From Schizochytrium sp. TIO01 (lineage: Eukaryota > Sar > Bigyra > Thraustochytrida > Thraustochytriidae), in NCBI GenBank assembly GCA_004764695.1, contig SMSO01000031.1, positions 8,117,261 to 8,181,260 of the forward strand: a stretch of DNA of 64,000 bases, written 5' to 3'. A program made the translations under genes and the position numbers. Position 1 is the first letter of the stretch; every line of letters begins with the position of its first letter. Of this stretch, positions 42,352-55,600 are shown in pieces. The notes beneath the pieces were generated by a model. That model was given only the letters and a program-made list of their open reading frames with translations, was not told the origin of the DNA and did no database searches.

Positions 42352-45300
42352 CTTGGTCTTCACTTCAAACTTGTCAAGCCCTGAGAGTTGGAGTTCTGCC
42401 GTCTGTTAACTTCGTCAAACGTCTCCAAGTTCACGCTCACACCGGGTTCTGTAACTGTTCGGTCAAACTCACGCAAGAGCACGAGATTCCTTTGTCCGTT
42501 TGCTTCAAAACCCCAAGCTTGGCTTTGGTGGCGGTGCCAAGACTTGACATAGATATCGTTGTTAGATCAAAGCGCGCGGTTCCAATTGTTATGAATATAT
42601 AACAAATAAACGAGGAGAAGTGCAATAGGCGGTTCACATGCTCACACCGCTGGTTTGGATTCGGAGCTGGAATCCTACTACGTAGAGGCTGGTTTTATGC
42701 AGTAGCTGAGCGAGAACTTAGGACAACAGCATGAGGATGCATGCTTTATTCAAGGCCCGCCTATAGAAGTTTTTTGAATCTCTTCTTCAATGCTTCTAGC
42801 GCGATCATAACAAACTACCAAATATCTATTACTAGGCCTATATGCTATGAAATAAGGCAGGTTTGGCCAAGGTTTGAGGTTTGGTTCTGGTCTTTAAAAT
42901 CAGCTAGCCAAACAGCCCCTACTAACTATTTGACCAACACTATGATGGCCTGTTTTGAGGAGAAATACCCTAGCTACTGTAAACGCTGCTGTGGTATTTG
43001 AGAATTGTAGTTTAGAATTATGAGGAACCTCAAGGTCATGTGAAGACAAAATGGTCTCGAAAGCCTATATTGTGTTGACTCACCCAAGTTAAAAGGTTTT
43101 AACTCACTACCTCTGACTATAGAGAAAGCCGTATTGTAAGCTACCGTGACCATCATGGCCACCTTGTCTTTGAAACCCACCGAGTAAAAGAGCGGGTAAA
43201 AAAACTCTCAAGTCAAAACGAGCTTATGACCCGAAGAGCCTTCAGTACTTCGTACTACTTTTCTGCGGAATGTGAATCTACTACTTTGGCTTATTGAGTT
43301 TTCCTCGACTAGCGAGAGGTAAGACATATGTAGTACTACCATAACCTTGATCATGATTCAAAGAGTGATTCATTGTTTTGGCTTAGTTTTTACCCAAGTT
43401 AAAGAGGTGATAGGAGTTGCTTTGACTAATGAGAGTGATCATGGTTGTCTTACCTCTTTGCAGCCCTCAATTCCTACTTTTTGGCGAAAGTGTTGCGCTT
43501 CTTCGAGCCCTCCTATGACCGACCCCACCCCCCACTGTCAGCACCCGAATGCACGATGAGTGCTCTCTATAACGGCATAGAACGAGGAAGCTCTAATCCG
43601 TTTACAAAGCACTATCGCACGCCAGTGCTCTGATGAGCGGAATGTTGTAGTAGACTCGGGCTCAGGGAACAAAAGACTTGTGAAAAGTTAGCTCGCAGTC
43701 CCAGACCTAGAAGACACTCAGCTCTACCCCGCGCCATCCACAGCCCCGTTCGCAACTCGGAACATCTATCTCTACGAGATGCCTCTGCTGCTCCGGAGAC
43801 CTTGGCGCAGAGAACGGAGTGAGGATTCTCTTGAGACTTGCACTCTTGATTTTAAGAAGTCCCAAGACGAGGGTCCGAGTTCGAGCGGCATCGTCACTGC
43901 AAGCAAGAGATCAAGCAGTTCTAGCTCCCTGACGCTGACGCTGACGATGTGCGCTGCGCAGCAAGGCACCACCTCACGGCGCACCTCCCCAGCTTGTGCG
44001 AGCTCGACCTTGAGTTCCTGAGCGAATCTGTCTGTGTCTGTGCATACAGGCTACGCTTTGGAATCCGTGGGCGCCTACTGCCTGGGCACGGAGCTTGGAG
44101 AAGACGAAAGAGGCGGGGCGTGCTCCCTCCCACAGAGCACGAGCTGGCACGCGACGCACCTGAGCGTGCCCGCCGCATCGGCATTTCAGGTCTGCGCTTT
44201 CAGGATTCCGAGTTCAAATTCAAAATTCCTCCTCCAAATTCAAGCTCAGGAACCGCACCCAAAATTCAAAGTCGATTGATTGATTCCGGAATTCAAATTT
44301 CAACTTTCGCAATTCAAATCCTTCGCAATTCAAATCCTTCGCAATTCAAATCCTTCGCAATTCAAATCCTTCGCAATTCAAATCTTTCGCAATTCAAATC
44401 TTTCGTAATTCAAATCTTTCGAAGCGCCTTTCTCTGAGAAGAAGGGCGTTTTCCCTCTTCAAAGGTCAGTCAGTCGAAAGCGGAAAGCATGCTGAACCAG
44501 AACGTTCTCTCGGGCAGCTAGCCAGGTACATATCTTTTCATATAGAAACCGTTCCAATTGAGGTAAGCCCTGGCTTAGTCTCGAAAGAACGAAAAGGGAG
44601 GAGTGAAGGGAAAGCTAAACCTCACTGTTCTCTTCGTTCTATTCGCGCTCCGGCCGTTCTGCTTTCTTCGCCTGTTCTCTGTTCTCCTGGGCGCCCACCA
44701 CCTAACCGCAACCATAGCACCACAGTAGCACCCGTCCGGACCCCTAACTGAAAGAGAACGCAGAAGAGACTGGAGAGCCACCTTAATTATGCCCAGTCCG
44801 CTCTGAGTTAGAGCCGCTTTTTAGAGAGGGCGGACCGGCAATTAAGGAGGAACAACGAGCGGAATGAAAGGCACTAGGGGTCTCCTATGGGTAGCTAATA
44901 GTTAAACCTCTATGACCTGTTCACGCCTGAGGGTCAGTGGGGACAGAGATATGTTGTCCATAGCATGTGTATGTTTATTTGTTTCTTCATAGTAGTGATC
45001 TAAAAAAGAGGAATAAATGAATGCATTGTTTGGGATTTGTCGATGGACCATGAAGTATGAATCATGTTGCACTCAAGCTGGGTTGAAGAGAGGACGAAGG
45101 GACCTGGTTCGGGAGGAGACTGAGCGCAGCGTGACAAGTAATCGCGTCGGCTTGCTCCGTCCCTGCTTCGGCTGAAGAAAGCACATCATCAGTCCATCGA
45201 TCTTGAAATTGTGAGAACGGCACACGAAACTGATCGTGAAAGGTAGGTAGGTACCTATATCATTGTTATTATGGGGGAGAAAGAATAGAAAGAGAAGAAT

Positions 45301-45762
45301 AAAAAAAGTCTTTGAAAAATTTGAATTGTTCAAATCGATTTGTCGATCCGAATCAGAAAGCAGACCCGAATTGAGCAGAATCGAGCAATTGAAAGTAGAG
45401 AAGGTACGTGACATGACAACCGCACGACAAGGCCAACTCGTCGTGCAAAACAGCAGCAGCAGCATAGTAGCAGCTGAGTTGGCGCAGGCAGACCTCACAG
45501 TTCGACGAAAGCTGTGAGGAAACTAGATATGAAGATGACCGGCACGGAGGCCATGACGAACTTGCTGACTCGCTTGCTTGCTTGCTTGCTTGCCTGCGTG
45601 CTTGCTCAGTAAGAAGCCTACACCCAGGGACATGTCTCACCAGCTACAAGTCAACTAACTGATAAAACCGTGGGAACTCAACGATCATCTACGTACAGGC
45701 AGTCTCTCTTGTGGACGTATTTTTCAAACCTATCTATCTATTTTACCTATCTATATCTCAAA
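42352..45762. other. Intergenic region with 16-bp minisatellite
   Basis: About 3.4 kb without a supportable gene. 43730-44210 is GC-richer, with several overlapping frames (80-162 codons) on both strands and no motif I recognise. The minisatellite at 44306-44420 follows. A CTTG tetranucleotide array lies at about 45571-45603, and the leader of the nitronate monooxygenase contains TATC units at 45731-45757. The 141-codon minus frame at 45073 is not convincing. Confidence 0.4.
44306..44420. repeat. Minisatellite, 16-bp unit, about seven copies
   Basis: The unit TTCGCAATTCAAATCC is repeated head to tail. The first copies are identical, then the last base becomes T and finally one GCAA becomes GTAA. 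A looser set of AATTCAAA words lies just upstream (44217-44300), suggesting the array grew from that sequence. Confidence 0.85.
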
Positions 45763-46833
45763 ATGAGCTACACTCTCAAGACCCCTCTCACTGAGCTCTT
45801 CAATGTGCAGAACCCGGTCATGCTTGCCGGCATGAACCAGGCCGCTGGCCCGCAGCTCGCAGCCGCCGTTTGCAACGCCGGTGGCATTGGCAGCATTGGA
45901 GGTGTGAGCTACACGCCGAAGGTCTTGCGTCAGATGATCGCGGACCTCAAGGCCGACCTCAAGGACAAGAACGCCCCCTTTGGCGTGGACCTTCTCCTGC
46001 CGCAGGTCGGTGGCAACGCTCGTAAAACTAACTACGATTACACTAAGGGCAACCTGGCTGCCCTCATCGATATCATCATCGAGGAGAAGGCTGCACTCTT
46101 CATCTCCGCCGTCGGTCTCCCGCCCAAGTGGGCCATCGACAAGCTCCACGCTGCTGGAATCCTTGTGGCTAACATGTGCGGAGCACCCAAGCATGCCGTG
46201 AAGGCTGCGGAACTTGGCGCGGATATCGTCATTGCTCAGGGAGGCGAAGGTGGAGGTCACACTGGAGATATCCCGACCAGTGTGCTCATTCCGGAGGTCG
46301 TGGACGCCATGCGCGGACGCAAAAGTGCATTTACCGGCAAAGATATTATAGTTGTCGCTGCTGGAGGTATCTACGATGGACGTGGACTCGCAATGGCTCT
46401 CGCCCTCGGAGCCGCAGGAGTCTGGGTTGGAACACGCTTTGTTGCTTGCAAGGAGGCCGGAGCTCCCCCCCGCCACCAGCAGTCTGTGGTCAAGGCTGGT
46501 CACAACGAGACTGTGCGCACAATTATCTACACTGGCCGCCCCATGCGTGTGCTCCGTACCCCGTACATCAATGACTGGGAGGTGAACCGCTCGCAGGAGA
46601 TCCGCGAGCTTACTAGCAAGGGAGTCCTCCCTGCTCAGAAGGATATTGAGGACAAGGAAAAGGCTGGTAAGGAGGTCACCTTTGAGGACCGCATGAACAT
46701 GACGCCTCTGCTTATGGGAAAGAACGCTGGAGCCATCAAGGATATCCTCTCTGCAAAGGAGATCGTCGACGAGATGGTCTCGACAGCTGTTCAGATCACC
46801 CAGAACAACGCCAAGCTTGTCTCCAAGCTCTAA
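45763..46833 (+). CDS. Nitronate monooxygenase (2-nitropropane dioxygenase family)
   Basis: 356 residues. An FMN enzyme that oxidises alkyl nitronates such as propionate-3-nitronate, removing toxic nitro compounds. It has a TIM barrel with N-terminal PVMLAGMNQAAG, the catalytic His166 in QGGEGGGHTGD, and FMN phosphate-binding VVAAGGIYDG (197-206) and GVWVGTRFV (219-227). I chose the ATG at 45763 (context CAAAATGAG); the frame is open further upstream only through a GTG and a TATC-rich leader. Length is normal for the family. There is no targeting signal, so it is probably cytosolic. Codons are strongly biased to C-ending and AAG/CTC forms compared with the dynein next door, which suggests high expression or a different origin. 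The gene has no partner nearby. Confidence 0.93.
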   Translation: MSYTLKTPLTELFNVQNPVMLAGMNQAAGPQLAAAVCNAGGIGSIGGVSYTPKVLRQMIADLKADLKDKNAPFGVDLLLPQVGGNARKTNYDYTKGNLAALIDIIIEEKAALFISAVGLPPKWAIDKLHAAGILVANMCGAPKHAVKAAELGADIVIAQGGEGGGHTGDIPTSVLIPEVVDAMRGRKSAFTGKDIIVVAAGGIYDGRGLAMALALGAAGVWVGTRFVACKEAGAPPRHQQSVVKAGHNETVRTIIYTGRPMRVLRTPYINDWEVNRSQEIRELTSKGVLPAQKDIEDKEKAGKEVTFEDRMNMTPLLMGKNAGAIKDILSAKEIVDEMVSTAVQITQNNAKLVSKL

Positions 46834-48110
46834 GTTGTCGGATTGAGACCTTGTCCTCTTCCAGCACTGCTACAACTATTTACAATGCAAGCAAGGTTCT
46901 TGCTCTGTTGATCTAGACTTTCACAATCCACACCATCTTTCACTTCCCCCTCTACGTATTACATATACAGAAAACATTTTTTTATATCGTTTCTGTTCAC
47001 ATTCTTTCCTTCTGCTGTCACCTACTCCTCCGGACGAGTACCTTTACTTGCCCTATATATGTGTTCCATAGTACTTGGATTGAGATGTAATAATCTCTAA
47101 GTTATGTGGCAGTCTCCCCAAGTTTTGTTTTCATTTCGTATATTCAAGAAACTTCTGTGGTATAATTCGTAAAATAACTGTTGGTTCGCTTCGTTTCATA
47201 CAAATCCTAAACTTTGTAACTCTGAATTGCGCTTACTTCCATCGAGATAAACACCTTTAAATTTGCCTTGTGTAGAATCAATACATTCGGTATTTAGAAA
47301 AACAGAGCATTGGTCGTCAATTGGGACTGGGACACTTTTCCATCCAAAAGCTCGAAACTCTAAAACCATTAGGGTAGTAGCATGGGTAGTAGTGAAACAC
47401 CAAAAGAATCCAACACGCTGGCCGGGGGTGTGATCTTGGTAGCATCACTCCAGGGTTAGGTCATCTTTGCGTTGGAACGCGTAGGCTGCGCCCAGCCCGT
47501 TGCTTTCCCCCACAGCACCTGCAATGAGCCAGGTATCGCTACACACGAAAGCCTCACCCAGAGCCTCTTGTGAAGACCGTGCTTCCGCTGTAAGCCAAGC
47601 TTGCCTAAACCAAGAGGGGGCAGGCGAAGATCACAACGAAAGTTGTGACCACAAAAAACCAGAGGGGCGGCATTTTAATTAAACCCAAATATCATTATCG
47701 TCAAAATTCATTTATAATCCTGACCTATGCGTCTATTCCCTTTTTTCTCAGTTAGTCGTAAATTTTCTCTCATCTCGACACATATTAAGCTAGTAATGAT
47801 GAGAGCCCCATGATGGAGATAAAGGGTGTCATGATGACAATGCTGGCCTACAGCTGCTGCACCTTAAGTGTATGGTGATGATTGTCGTCGCTCAAGATAA
47901 AACCAGTGCTTCTTTTTCTTGAAACTATTAGCAAGGTGTTCATGTACAGCTTTTTTCTCCTGGGACTCTATATCTGATCCATCCCCGTCGTCAGAAGAAG
48001 AATGCTTTCTTTTCTTTTCTTTTCCTCTTTTAACGGCCTGCGGCGAGCGAGCTCAAAATAATAAAGATAACATCACACTATATTACTTATGTGTATCAAG
48101 AAAGGCTTCT
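46834..48110. other. Convergent spacer before the dynein gene
   Basis: About 1.3 kb between the 3' ends of the nitronate monooxygenase and dynein genes. T-rich stretches near 46975-46990 could serve polyadenylation. The short plus frames (60-77 codons) have no known motif. Confidence 0.5.
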
Positions 48111-51100
48111 CTATATTTTAGGTACCAGGTACCCTACCCCAGGCCATTTTGAAACAGACAGCTCGCACGGGAGCCAAAATTTAAATATGTCCTGCTCAAA
48201 TTCATCCTTTACATGTATCAGGATGCTTTCATCATCGCTTTGAACGCCATCTTCCCAACTTGTTTCCAAACCAAAAGGGTCGAAAGGCTCTGCAGCGATG
48301 TCTGACTCAGTTTCGTTAGTATTGTTATTATACGATGGCCTCGCAAACCGAATAAAAATTGTTGGGCCCAGGCTTCGCTTCCCAACCAAGTATGGCCCTT
48401 CTAATTGTTTCAGACGATGATTCCACCGTAAACCTTCAATGAAAACTCCATTGAGCCCTACATCTGCCCAGTCGGTGAATTCCCCTGGTGCTCCAAACTG
48501 TACCTTTGCATCTAGTTGTTGAACACTGCAGTTGAAGAATTTTGCAGAGTCAACGAAGGCTTGCCACAACTGCAACCTAGCTGCACCTGGAGATTTCACT
48601 GCAGTTTCCGAAAAGGACAGAGGGGTCATCGGTTGCGTCTTCGAAGGATGACTTTTTGCCTTTGGTGGCAGCTGCTTAAGACACCCATCATCGCCATCCT
48701 CAACGTCTTTATCTTTATCTTCTATGTACCTCGCATCTGATTTGTGTTGGCTGTTCCCGGTATCCTGATGCCGTAATCCACCCTCATCAGTAGCAAGATT
48801 AGGACTCTCGCTCAGATTGGTTACACCTTTGCTAGGTGAATCGATTCCAGGAAAACGGCGGTTGTCTGTCTTTGATTTGCTACGCTGAATAGGTAGTAAT
48901 GTAGACGTCTCAGCGTGGATGTCGCTGGTCTTAGGAAAAAGAGTTTCCGCAAGTGCTCGTCGAAGCTTGTTAGACTCTGCACTTGCATATCGAGAATCTT
49001 GAGTGGTGTCTGCACCACAGACAACAAACCAATCTGAACGATCGATGTCTTCCAGAGATGTGCCCGAAGAAAAGGTATATGTTTTCGAAGCATGATGCAC
49101 ATTAAGTACTTGTAATTGATATGCTTTGGCCCATGGAGTTGCACGAATTAAGCAACGTCTCTGACCATGCTCAGAGAGTGGGACAATCAATTCGGAGGAT
49201 GTCATCGCTGCTTCAAGTAAACATCTTCCAGCTGGATAGTCTCGGAATATTTCCCCAAGTCGTAGAAGGAGACGGTGTACATCGATCTGGCTCCCACGGT
49301 CATCCATTGTCGCCTTAAAATCGAGTATCATCCGTGCATGAACTTCGCCTTCTGCCTTGTTGCCAGGTGATGAAGAGACAGATTCTTGGCTTTCACGACG
49401 TACAAGGAAGTCAAGTTCGGTGTCGCGCTCAACTCGCGCAAGGTATGTCAGTAGCTGCTCTCGATCTTGTCCCGCTACTTGATGCTGTCTGAGGCAGGAG
49501 ATGACTTCATGAGTATAAATGCCTGCTAAGATCACCTGCCTCCACAGCTGTCGATACGGGGGCAGAGATTGAGCAGATTGAGCAGATTGATGAACATCCC
49601 AGCTATGCAAAGCACTCTTGAATCGATCACCAAGGTTAATACTTCTGCTTCCTGGATCGTTGAAATCAAAAACATGCGCAGCATTGAACAAAGGACTTGG
49701 AACTTCGGATCTTGTTGGTGCAACAAGTATAAGCCGGATCGATATAAGCTCGAGAGCAGCTGCAACAGAATCAGTCTTGCCGGTTTGACTCTGTGACTCA
49801 GAGTCAGAGTCGCAACTATTACTACTACTACCACTACTCCCTGATGATGATGACGATGATGATATCTTTCCTTGTGTGCCTTGAATACCAGAATTCGCGC
49901 TATCCTGGCCCTGCCGCTTTTGGTACTTTGCAAACACCGTCTTGACCCAACTTTGTGGATCGTGTAGCTTTGCAAGGAGACCACTAGCCGCATTAAAATC
50001 TAGCTGCTGAGGGTTGTCTAGGACAATCCACAAGTAGCCTTTGTCTTCTACATGAAGAGACTTTGACAGGAAATTCTCTAATGAGGTATCCAAGTCATCC
50101 AAGATTTCAACATACAGCATGTTTACCTCAATACTTTCCTGAGAAGCCTGAATTAACATTTTGCGTGTCTCGATGACACCAGCGAACCCTTCACGCAAAA
50201 TAACGATTGGATTCTTCCCTGATAATCCACATATAGCTTTTCTAAATACCCCTGCTGACTTGAAGTGCTTCAAATCCATTGGGCCGCCATCTGAAGTCGC
50301 ACTAGGCTTGGCGGTGCGAATATTCCTTAAACTGATCCGATTCTTGGTATTTCCAAGGTTACGAAGCATTCTCCGCGGTTGGGCTTGAGGTTGATCTTGC
50401 TTATTATCTGAGTCTTGATTTACTTCACTCGCGTCGAATTTGTCGTTATCTCCTTCGCCCTGAGAGGTTCTTTTGGCTAGACCATTACGAGCTGGCAGAA
50501 ATTCTGATGGCCGACTCTGTTCATTACGAAGCATGTCCTGAAGATTTTCATGGAAGTCACGCAAGTATGACGTTGCAGCACGGACAAGAAAGGACGGGCA
50601 AGAGTTTACAATAACGATAAAACGTATGAAAGGATTCCAAGCGTTCTCCATCTCCGCTTTCGCGAGCTGGCTCTCCAAAACTTTAAGAGGGTTGTTTGCA
50701 AGCTTCAACTGCAGTATATCTACAACAGAAGCTTCATTGAAAGGTAGCATTAGTTGCGCAAGGGTCTCTATGTGATCTGCAGCCTCACCCAAAGCACTTT
50801 GTACTACTCGGGACCAATCGTGAGTTGTCATGCGAGCATGGCTTCCGTAATCAGGCTGGATTGCAAGAGCAGCAGCCATACTAGGATCTGTCTGCAAAGA
50901 AAGAGAGCTGCTGTGACGTCGAATATGACCGGATGCTCTGCGCGCAGCTTCGTTTAAGTCAAGCCGAGCTGTTACTCGACGTAGCTCTTCAAAATTTAAC
51001 GTAGGGCGTGTTGTATTCTGATTTCGAGTCGATAATTTCCCAGTTGATCCTGGTCGTGAAAGACCACGAGCAGTTCTGACTCTGCGTCGAGTCACATTCC

Positions 51101-52568
51101 TTGGGCCCTTTGAGTTCTTCTGTTCACCATTTGCAAGGCATTTATTTGTTCCGTCAAAAAGTGTGATTGCAACAGAACGAACAAACGCCCGCGTTTCACT
51201 CTGATCAATTCGAACACGCTGTGCATAGATAAGTTCAAAACTGCAAAGTAATTGAAGAGTCAAATACTGCCTTCCATCAAGTTGCGGAGCGAGTAGTTCC
51301 AGCGTTTTATAAAGAAGCTGTGCCATCGCATAGTAAAGCTTTTCCCAGTGTAGTGTAGCAGAGTGGTCTACCCAAACAGTGCGCCCAAGTTCCTTCACCT
51401 TCGTCGCGAACGTAGAATATATGGGCCTGCCATTCATGGGTAAATTAAGCGTTTGTAGAAAGGAAGTTATTCTAAAGAATAGCCTACCTGCAAAAGAAGC
51501 TAAGGGCCAGCTTCTTCGTAACATCCGCCCAAGGTTACCCATGCGGTCAAAGGTCCAGCTTGCAAAGCTCTGTAGTACTTGAAGATAGTCTTTTCCACTT
51601 TGTACAACACGCTCAAAAACTTCTTTATCTTCGAGAAGAATTTCTGTGGCCTGGCTGCTTTCTACCTGTGTACTTCCAATAGGTGAAATTGGTGAGCTCT
51701 CCTCCTGAGAATTCTCAGAAGGATGACGCTTGATGCATAGTTCAGCCATTAGTGCACGGTGCAAATCTGTTTTACGCCCTAGGGTTGAAAGATGGACAGT
51801 AGCAAATGCCTGCCAAGCTTGGAATGAGGCCAAATGAGCTGGTGCCTCGCCTAGAAGTGTTTCTACAAAGCCTAGTGTGAGGGCGTCAATTGTATTAGCA
51901 ATACGGAAATCGTACATTGTAAAGCATTCCCTAATGCAGTCTGCTGTGTGAAGTTCTTCTTCATCTAAGCACACCACAACGAGGTCAAACTCCATTCTTT
52001 TACCTTGTGGGATAGTAGAGACGAAAGATTCTTGAGCGATTGACCGCCCCATGTACTCGTAAATTTGGTTGACGACCTCAATCGCAAAAGATTCGTGACA
52101 GTTTCTTGCTACAATGGCAACCATATCAATCCGCCCTGCTTTAGCCTGTTCAAAGACGCGCTTGGCACTCTCTTTTGACGCACAGGATTCGAGTTCAACT
52201 ATCCTCCTCTGGGTACACTCAGAATATCCTCTCAGCCAAGAGAGACCAATCTGATCAGGGTCTCGCATGTATGGAATTCGAACTGCCCAAGGAAGAAGAA
52301 TGTTTGTGATGCTGTGTTCTCTCACCTTTCGGTTTTCTTCAACAAGACTTGCCATGAGTCGAGCTTGCGCAATTAAGGCACGATCAACTGGCAAACGCAT
52401 GTTTAACCAGGCCAAGACTGTATTGATACTCGTCGAGGTGTCGAGAATGTCTCCGACTGGAAAGTATAGACGCAAGTCGGTAGCACCAAAGCCAACTGGT
52501 ATGCAAGCCAAGGTCCCTGGAAACGAGATTTGTAGGGCCGTTTCCATTTCACCTGCATCATCAAACAG

Positions 52569-52623
<55 letters not shown>

Positions 52624-55600
52624 CTGGAACTATCCTTAGTTCCTGAGCCTGAGCTATTGCTTTCACCGCCATCTGAAGCATCATCAGTATTAACAGCGAC
52701 TTGAACAGGCTCGTGAGATCCAGACCAGTCAACTAGTTTTGACCCTGAACTCAAACTAGGTCTCAGTCCCCTGTTCAACAAAACCTCCATCCAGGCACCC
52801 ATGCAGGCATCCCGCATGCTGGGTTCAATACTGCCTAGATAGACTTCACATGCAGCAACAAGGATAGCGTTCGCGGCCTGTGTACCATCTGCGGTGTCGT
52901 CTTCATCGCGGCGTCGAAGTTGAATAAGGTCTTTATGCCAAGCGTCCTTTATATCTTCTCCAAAGATTTCCTGAATCTGTTTAGCTCGCAGACTCTTTCG
53001 ACCAATCACTACAATTCGAGCTTGTGTTTGATCGCGAATCGCTAAAGCATCCTTACGTCTCTTTGTAGCCTCTTTGAGCAAAGAGCGCAAAGTTGAAACC
53101 TTTTGCATGAGTTCATTGCGAACAACATCAAGGACCCCTGCGTCTGATGTTGCTTGGCTAAGCTCTTCCTGCAATGGCCTGATTGAAGCAAGTACCTCTC
53201 GGTACTTGAGAACCGCTAACAACCAAGAGAGAAAAACTTCCAGCACTCCTCTACACTCAACAAATTTCTTTCGACCACTACTCGCTGTTGAAAGCGAGCC
53301 ATCAGATAACACATTGAATGTCTCTGTCACAGCAGATGTGTGCAAAAGTCGTTTTACCTCTTCAATAATCTCGTCAGGTATTGCATCTTTCTGAACGCCA
53401 AGAAGACGTTGTGCAAGCGCATTATCATCTAATAGAGCGGGAGAACGTGCTCGATCCCAATAGTATTCCTTTGGATGGAACCGTTCTGCAAGCTCTTGGC
53501 GAAGCTGACGAATTCCATCAGGGGACTCATTTCTTGCCACAGCTTCTTGTTCTTGCCGGTGCAACTCTTGTTCATGTAAACGTTCTGGAGCATCCAACGA
53601 TTCACCACTAGAAACAAGATAGAGAGCCCGAACAACAGCTCGTGTTGCTGCATTAGGATTACGCAGATTTCGTAACTCTACGACGCGGGCTCGTGGTAGA
53701 CGATTTAGATTTTCGGAAGAAGTCGCCAAAATTGGACTGACTTCATCAATTGCAAATGTAATTGTATCTCGAAGCTCTCGGACACGCGCATCTACTGCTC
53801 TCCATGATTGTGTTTCTGCATCAAGCTTTGAAGTTTCAAACCCCAGCTCCTCTTCTAACTCTTCAACTTGCTCGCGAGCTCGCTCATAGTTTCGTTTAGC
53901 AGTTTCAAGTTTTGGTTCGAGTGTTGCGAGTTCACCCCGCATACTCACAGCAAAAAGCGAAGTTACATCAATCATCAGTAGAGCTTGCTCGGTTTCCGCG
54001 TAGTGGCTTTGTAAATCCGTGCGAACGCGTACAAGTCGCCTTGTAGCAGACCATGCTAATCGCAGCATACTGTTCACATTCCCAAGAATATCATTTTGGT
54101 TATGAGTTGCTAGAGAATGAATCTCCAAGAGTACCTGACTGAACTCTAGCAGGCTATCATTAGCACTTGTATCTCCAAACTCCATACCAGAACGCTTAAA
54201 CAACGACACTAGCTCAAAAGGTTGAGGATGTTCTTGAGGGGAATGTAACACTGCCTGGCGAATAACCTGCACAGTGAGATCAGCGAGCTCCTCCAATGAA
54301 GGTCGTGTAATGGTCAAGCATCTCGCACTCTGCAAAGAGCCTTTAAGATCGTGTGTCTTACTTGCATGCACAACAATGCGCAGATTTCGACACACGTCAA
54401 TCAAAAATTCATCCTGAACCAGCGAACGGTAATTGCCTCTTGACATACTTTCAAGGCGCCTTGGGTGTTTGACAGCAACACTTTTGGTAGATTGGGTATT
54501 TTCATTATCATCTTCCCCTTGGCTATCCTCCCGCGACTTCCAGATCTCCTCGCGAGCCAAAAGTGCGCTTTCGGTAGAATGGGGCACATTCTTTATGCCA
54601 GGGAATTCATTGAGCTGCACTTGTGACCAGTCTATAATGTGCTCAACTGTACCACGACGGGCTAGCTGTTCAACATCTCGCAGCATATGCTGTTGGTGAT
54701 AGTAAACTGATGCATCGAGGTAGAGTAGGCGCTTACGTCCGGATGGATTTTTCTTACCTGCCTGTAGCAAAAGATCACGTAAACTAGTTTGCCACTCATC
54801 AACCGTTGTTGGTATTTGAGCTTGCACAAGTTCAAAACCATTAACACGAGCAACTTCACTAATTAACATAAAACGCAAGCTTGGAACTTGCGAAGACTCA
54901 ATAAGAACTATTGGGTCGATGGATGTATTTGATTTAGGCAAGTCAAAACAAAATTTCAAGCGACTCATGTAAGTAGCCATAAGACGAGTAGGGAATACTG
55001 GTATGTCGTGCATAAAATCTTGAAGCCGCTTTGTGCTTATCCGGTGCTCTGCATCACGATCTCTTATGACTACTAGCACCTCTTGCTTGTTGTCGTATGA
55101 ATCTTGTGGTTCCGTCACTGTCGAACTATGGGCCGATGATCGTGCCTGGTTTATGCTGCCATAACCTTTACTTTTTCCTGTACCGGGTAGCTGGTACGCA
55201 TTGCCCTCTTTAAGATCCTGTGTATCTTCGTCTTCCTCGTCACTGTCATACTCTTTTTTAGCTTTCGATAAACTCAGTGCAAAGTTAAGGCTCTGATCGT
55301 CTCCAGCTTGATTTATATCAAGCAGAGCTTCATCATCGCAAAAGGCATCTATTAAATTTTCCTCAAGCTCAGCAAAAACGTTTGCGTCTGTGTAGTGTCC
55401 TTGTACAAGAGGTAGAATTTGCTCAATTAGTTTTCGCAAAAGAAGTTCATGATCTTTAAGCGAGATCTGAAGCCTTTCTCGAGCCGCGTAGGACCAAGCA
55501 CACAAGGCTGTCTTGATGACACTTAACATACTCGAATTTGGACTGAGTCCAAACTTGAGAAGGTACTTGCATGCATCAGCTGCAAGGACTCCATTTTGAA

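Noticed and set aside
43949-44437. 162-codon plus-strand open frame
   Set aside because: Its C-terminal half is only the translated 16-bp minisatellite, and the N-terminal half has competing frames on both strands.
45751-46503. 250-codon minus-strand open frame
   Set aside because: It is the exact antisense of the nitronate monooxygenase, whose codon bias keeps the opposite frame open. No domain is visible.
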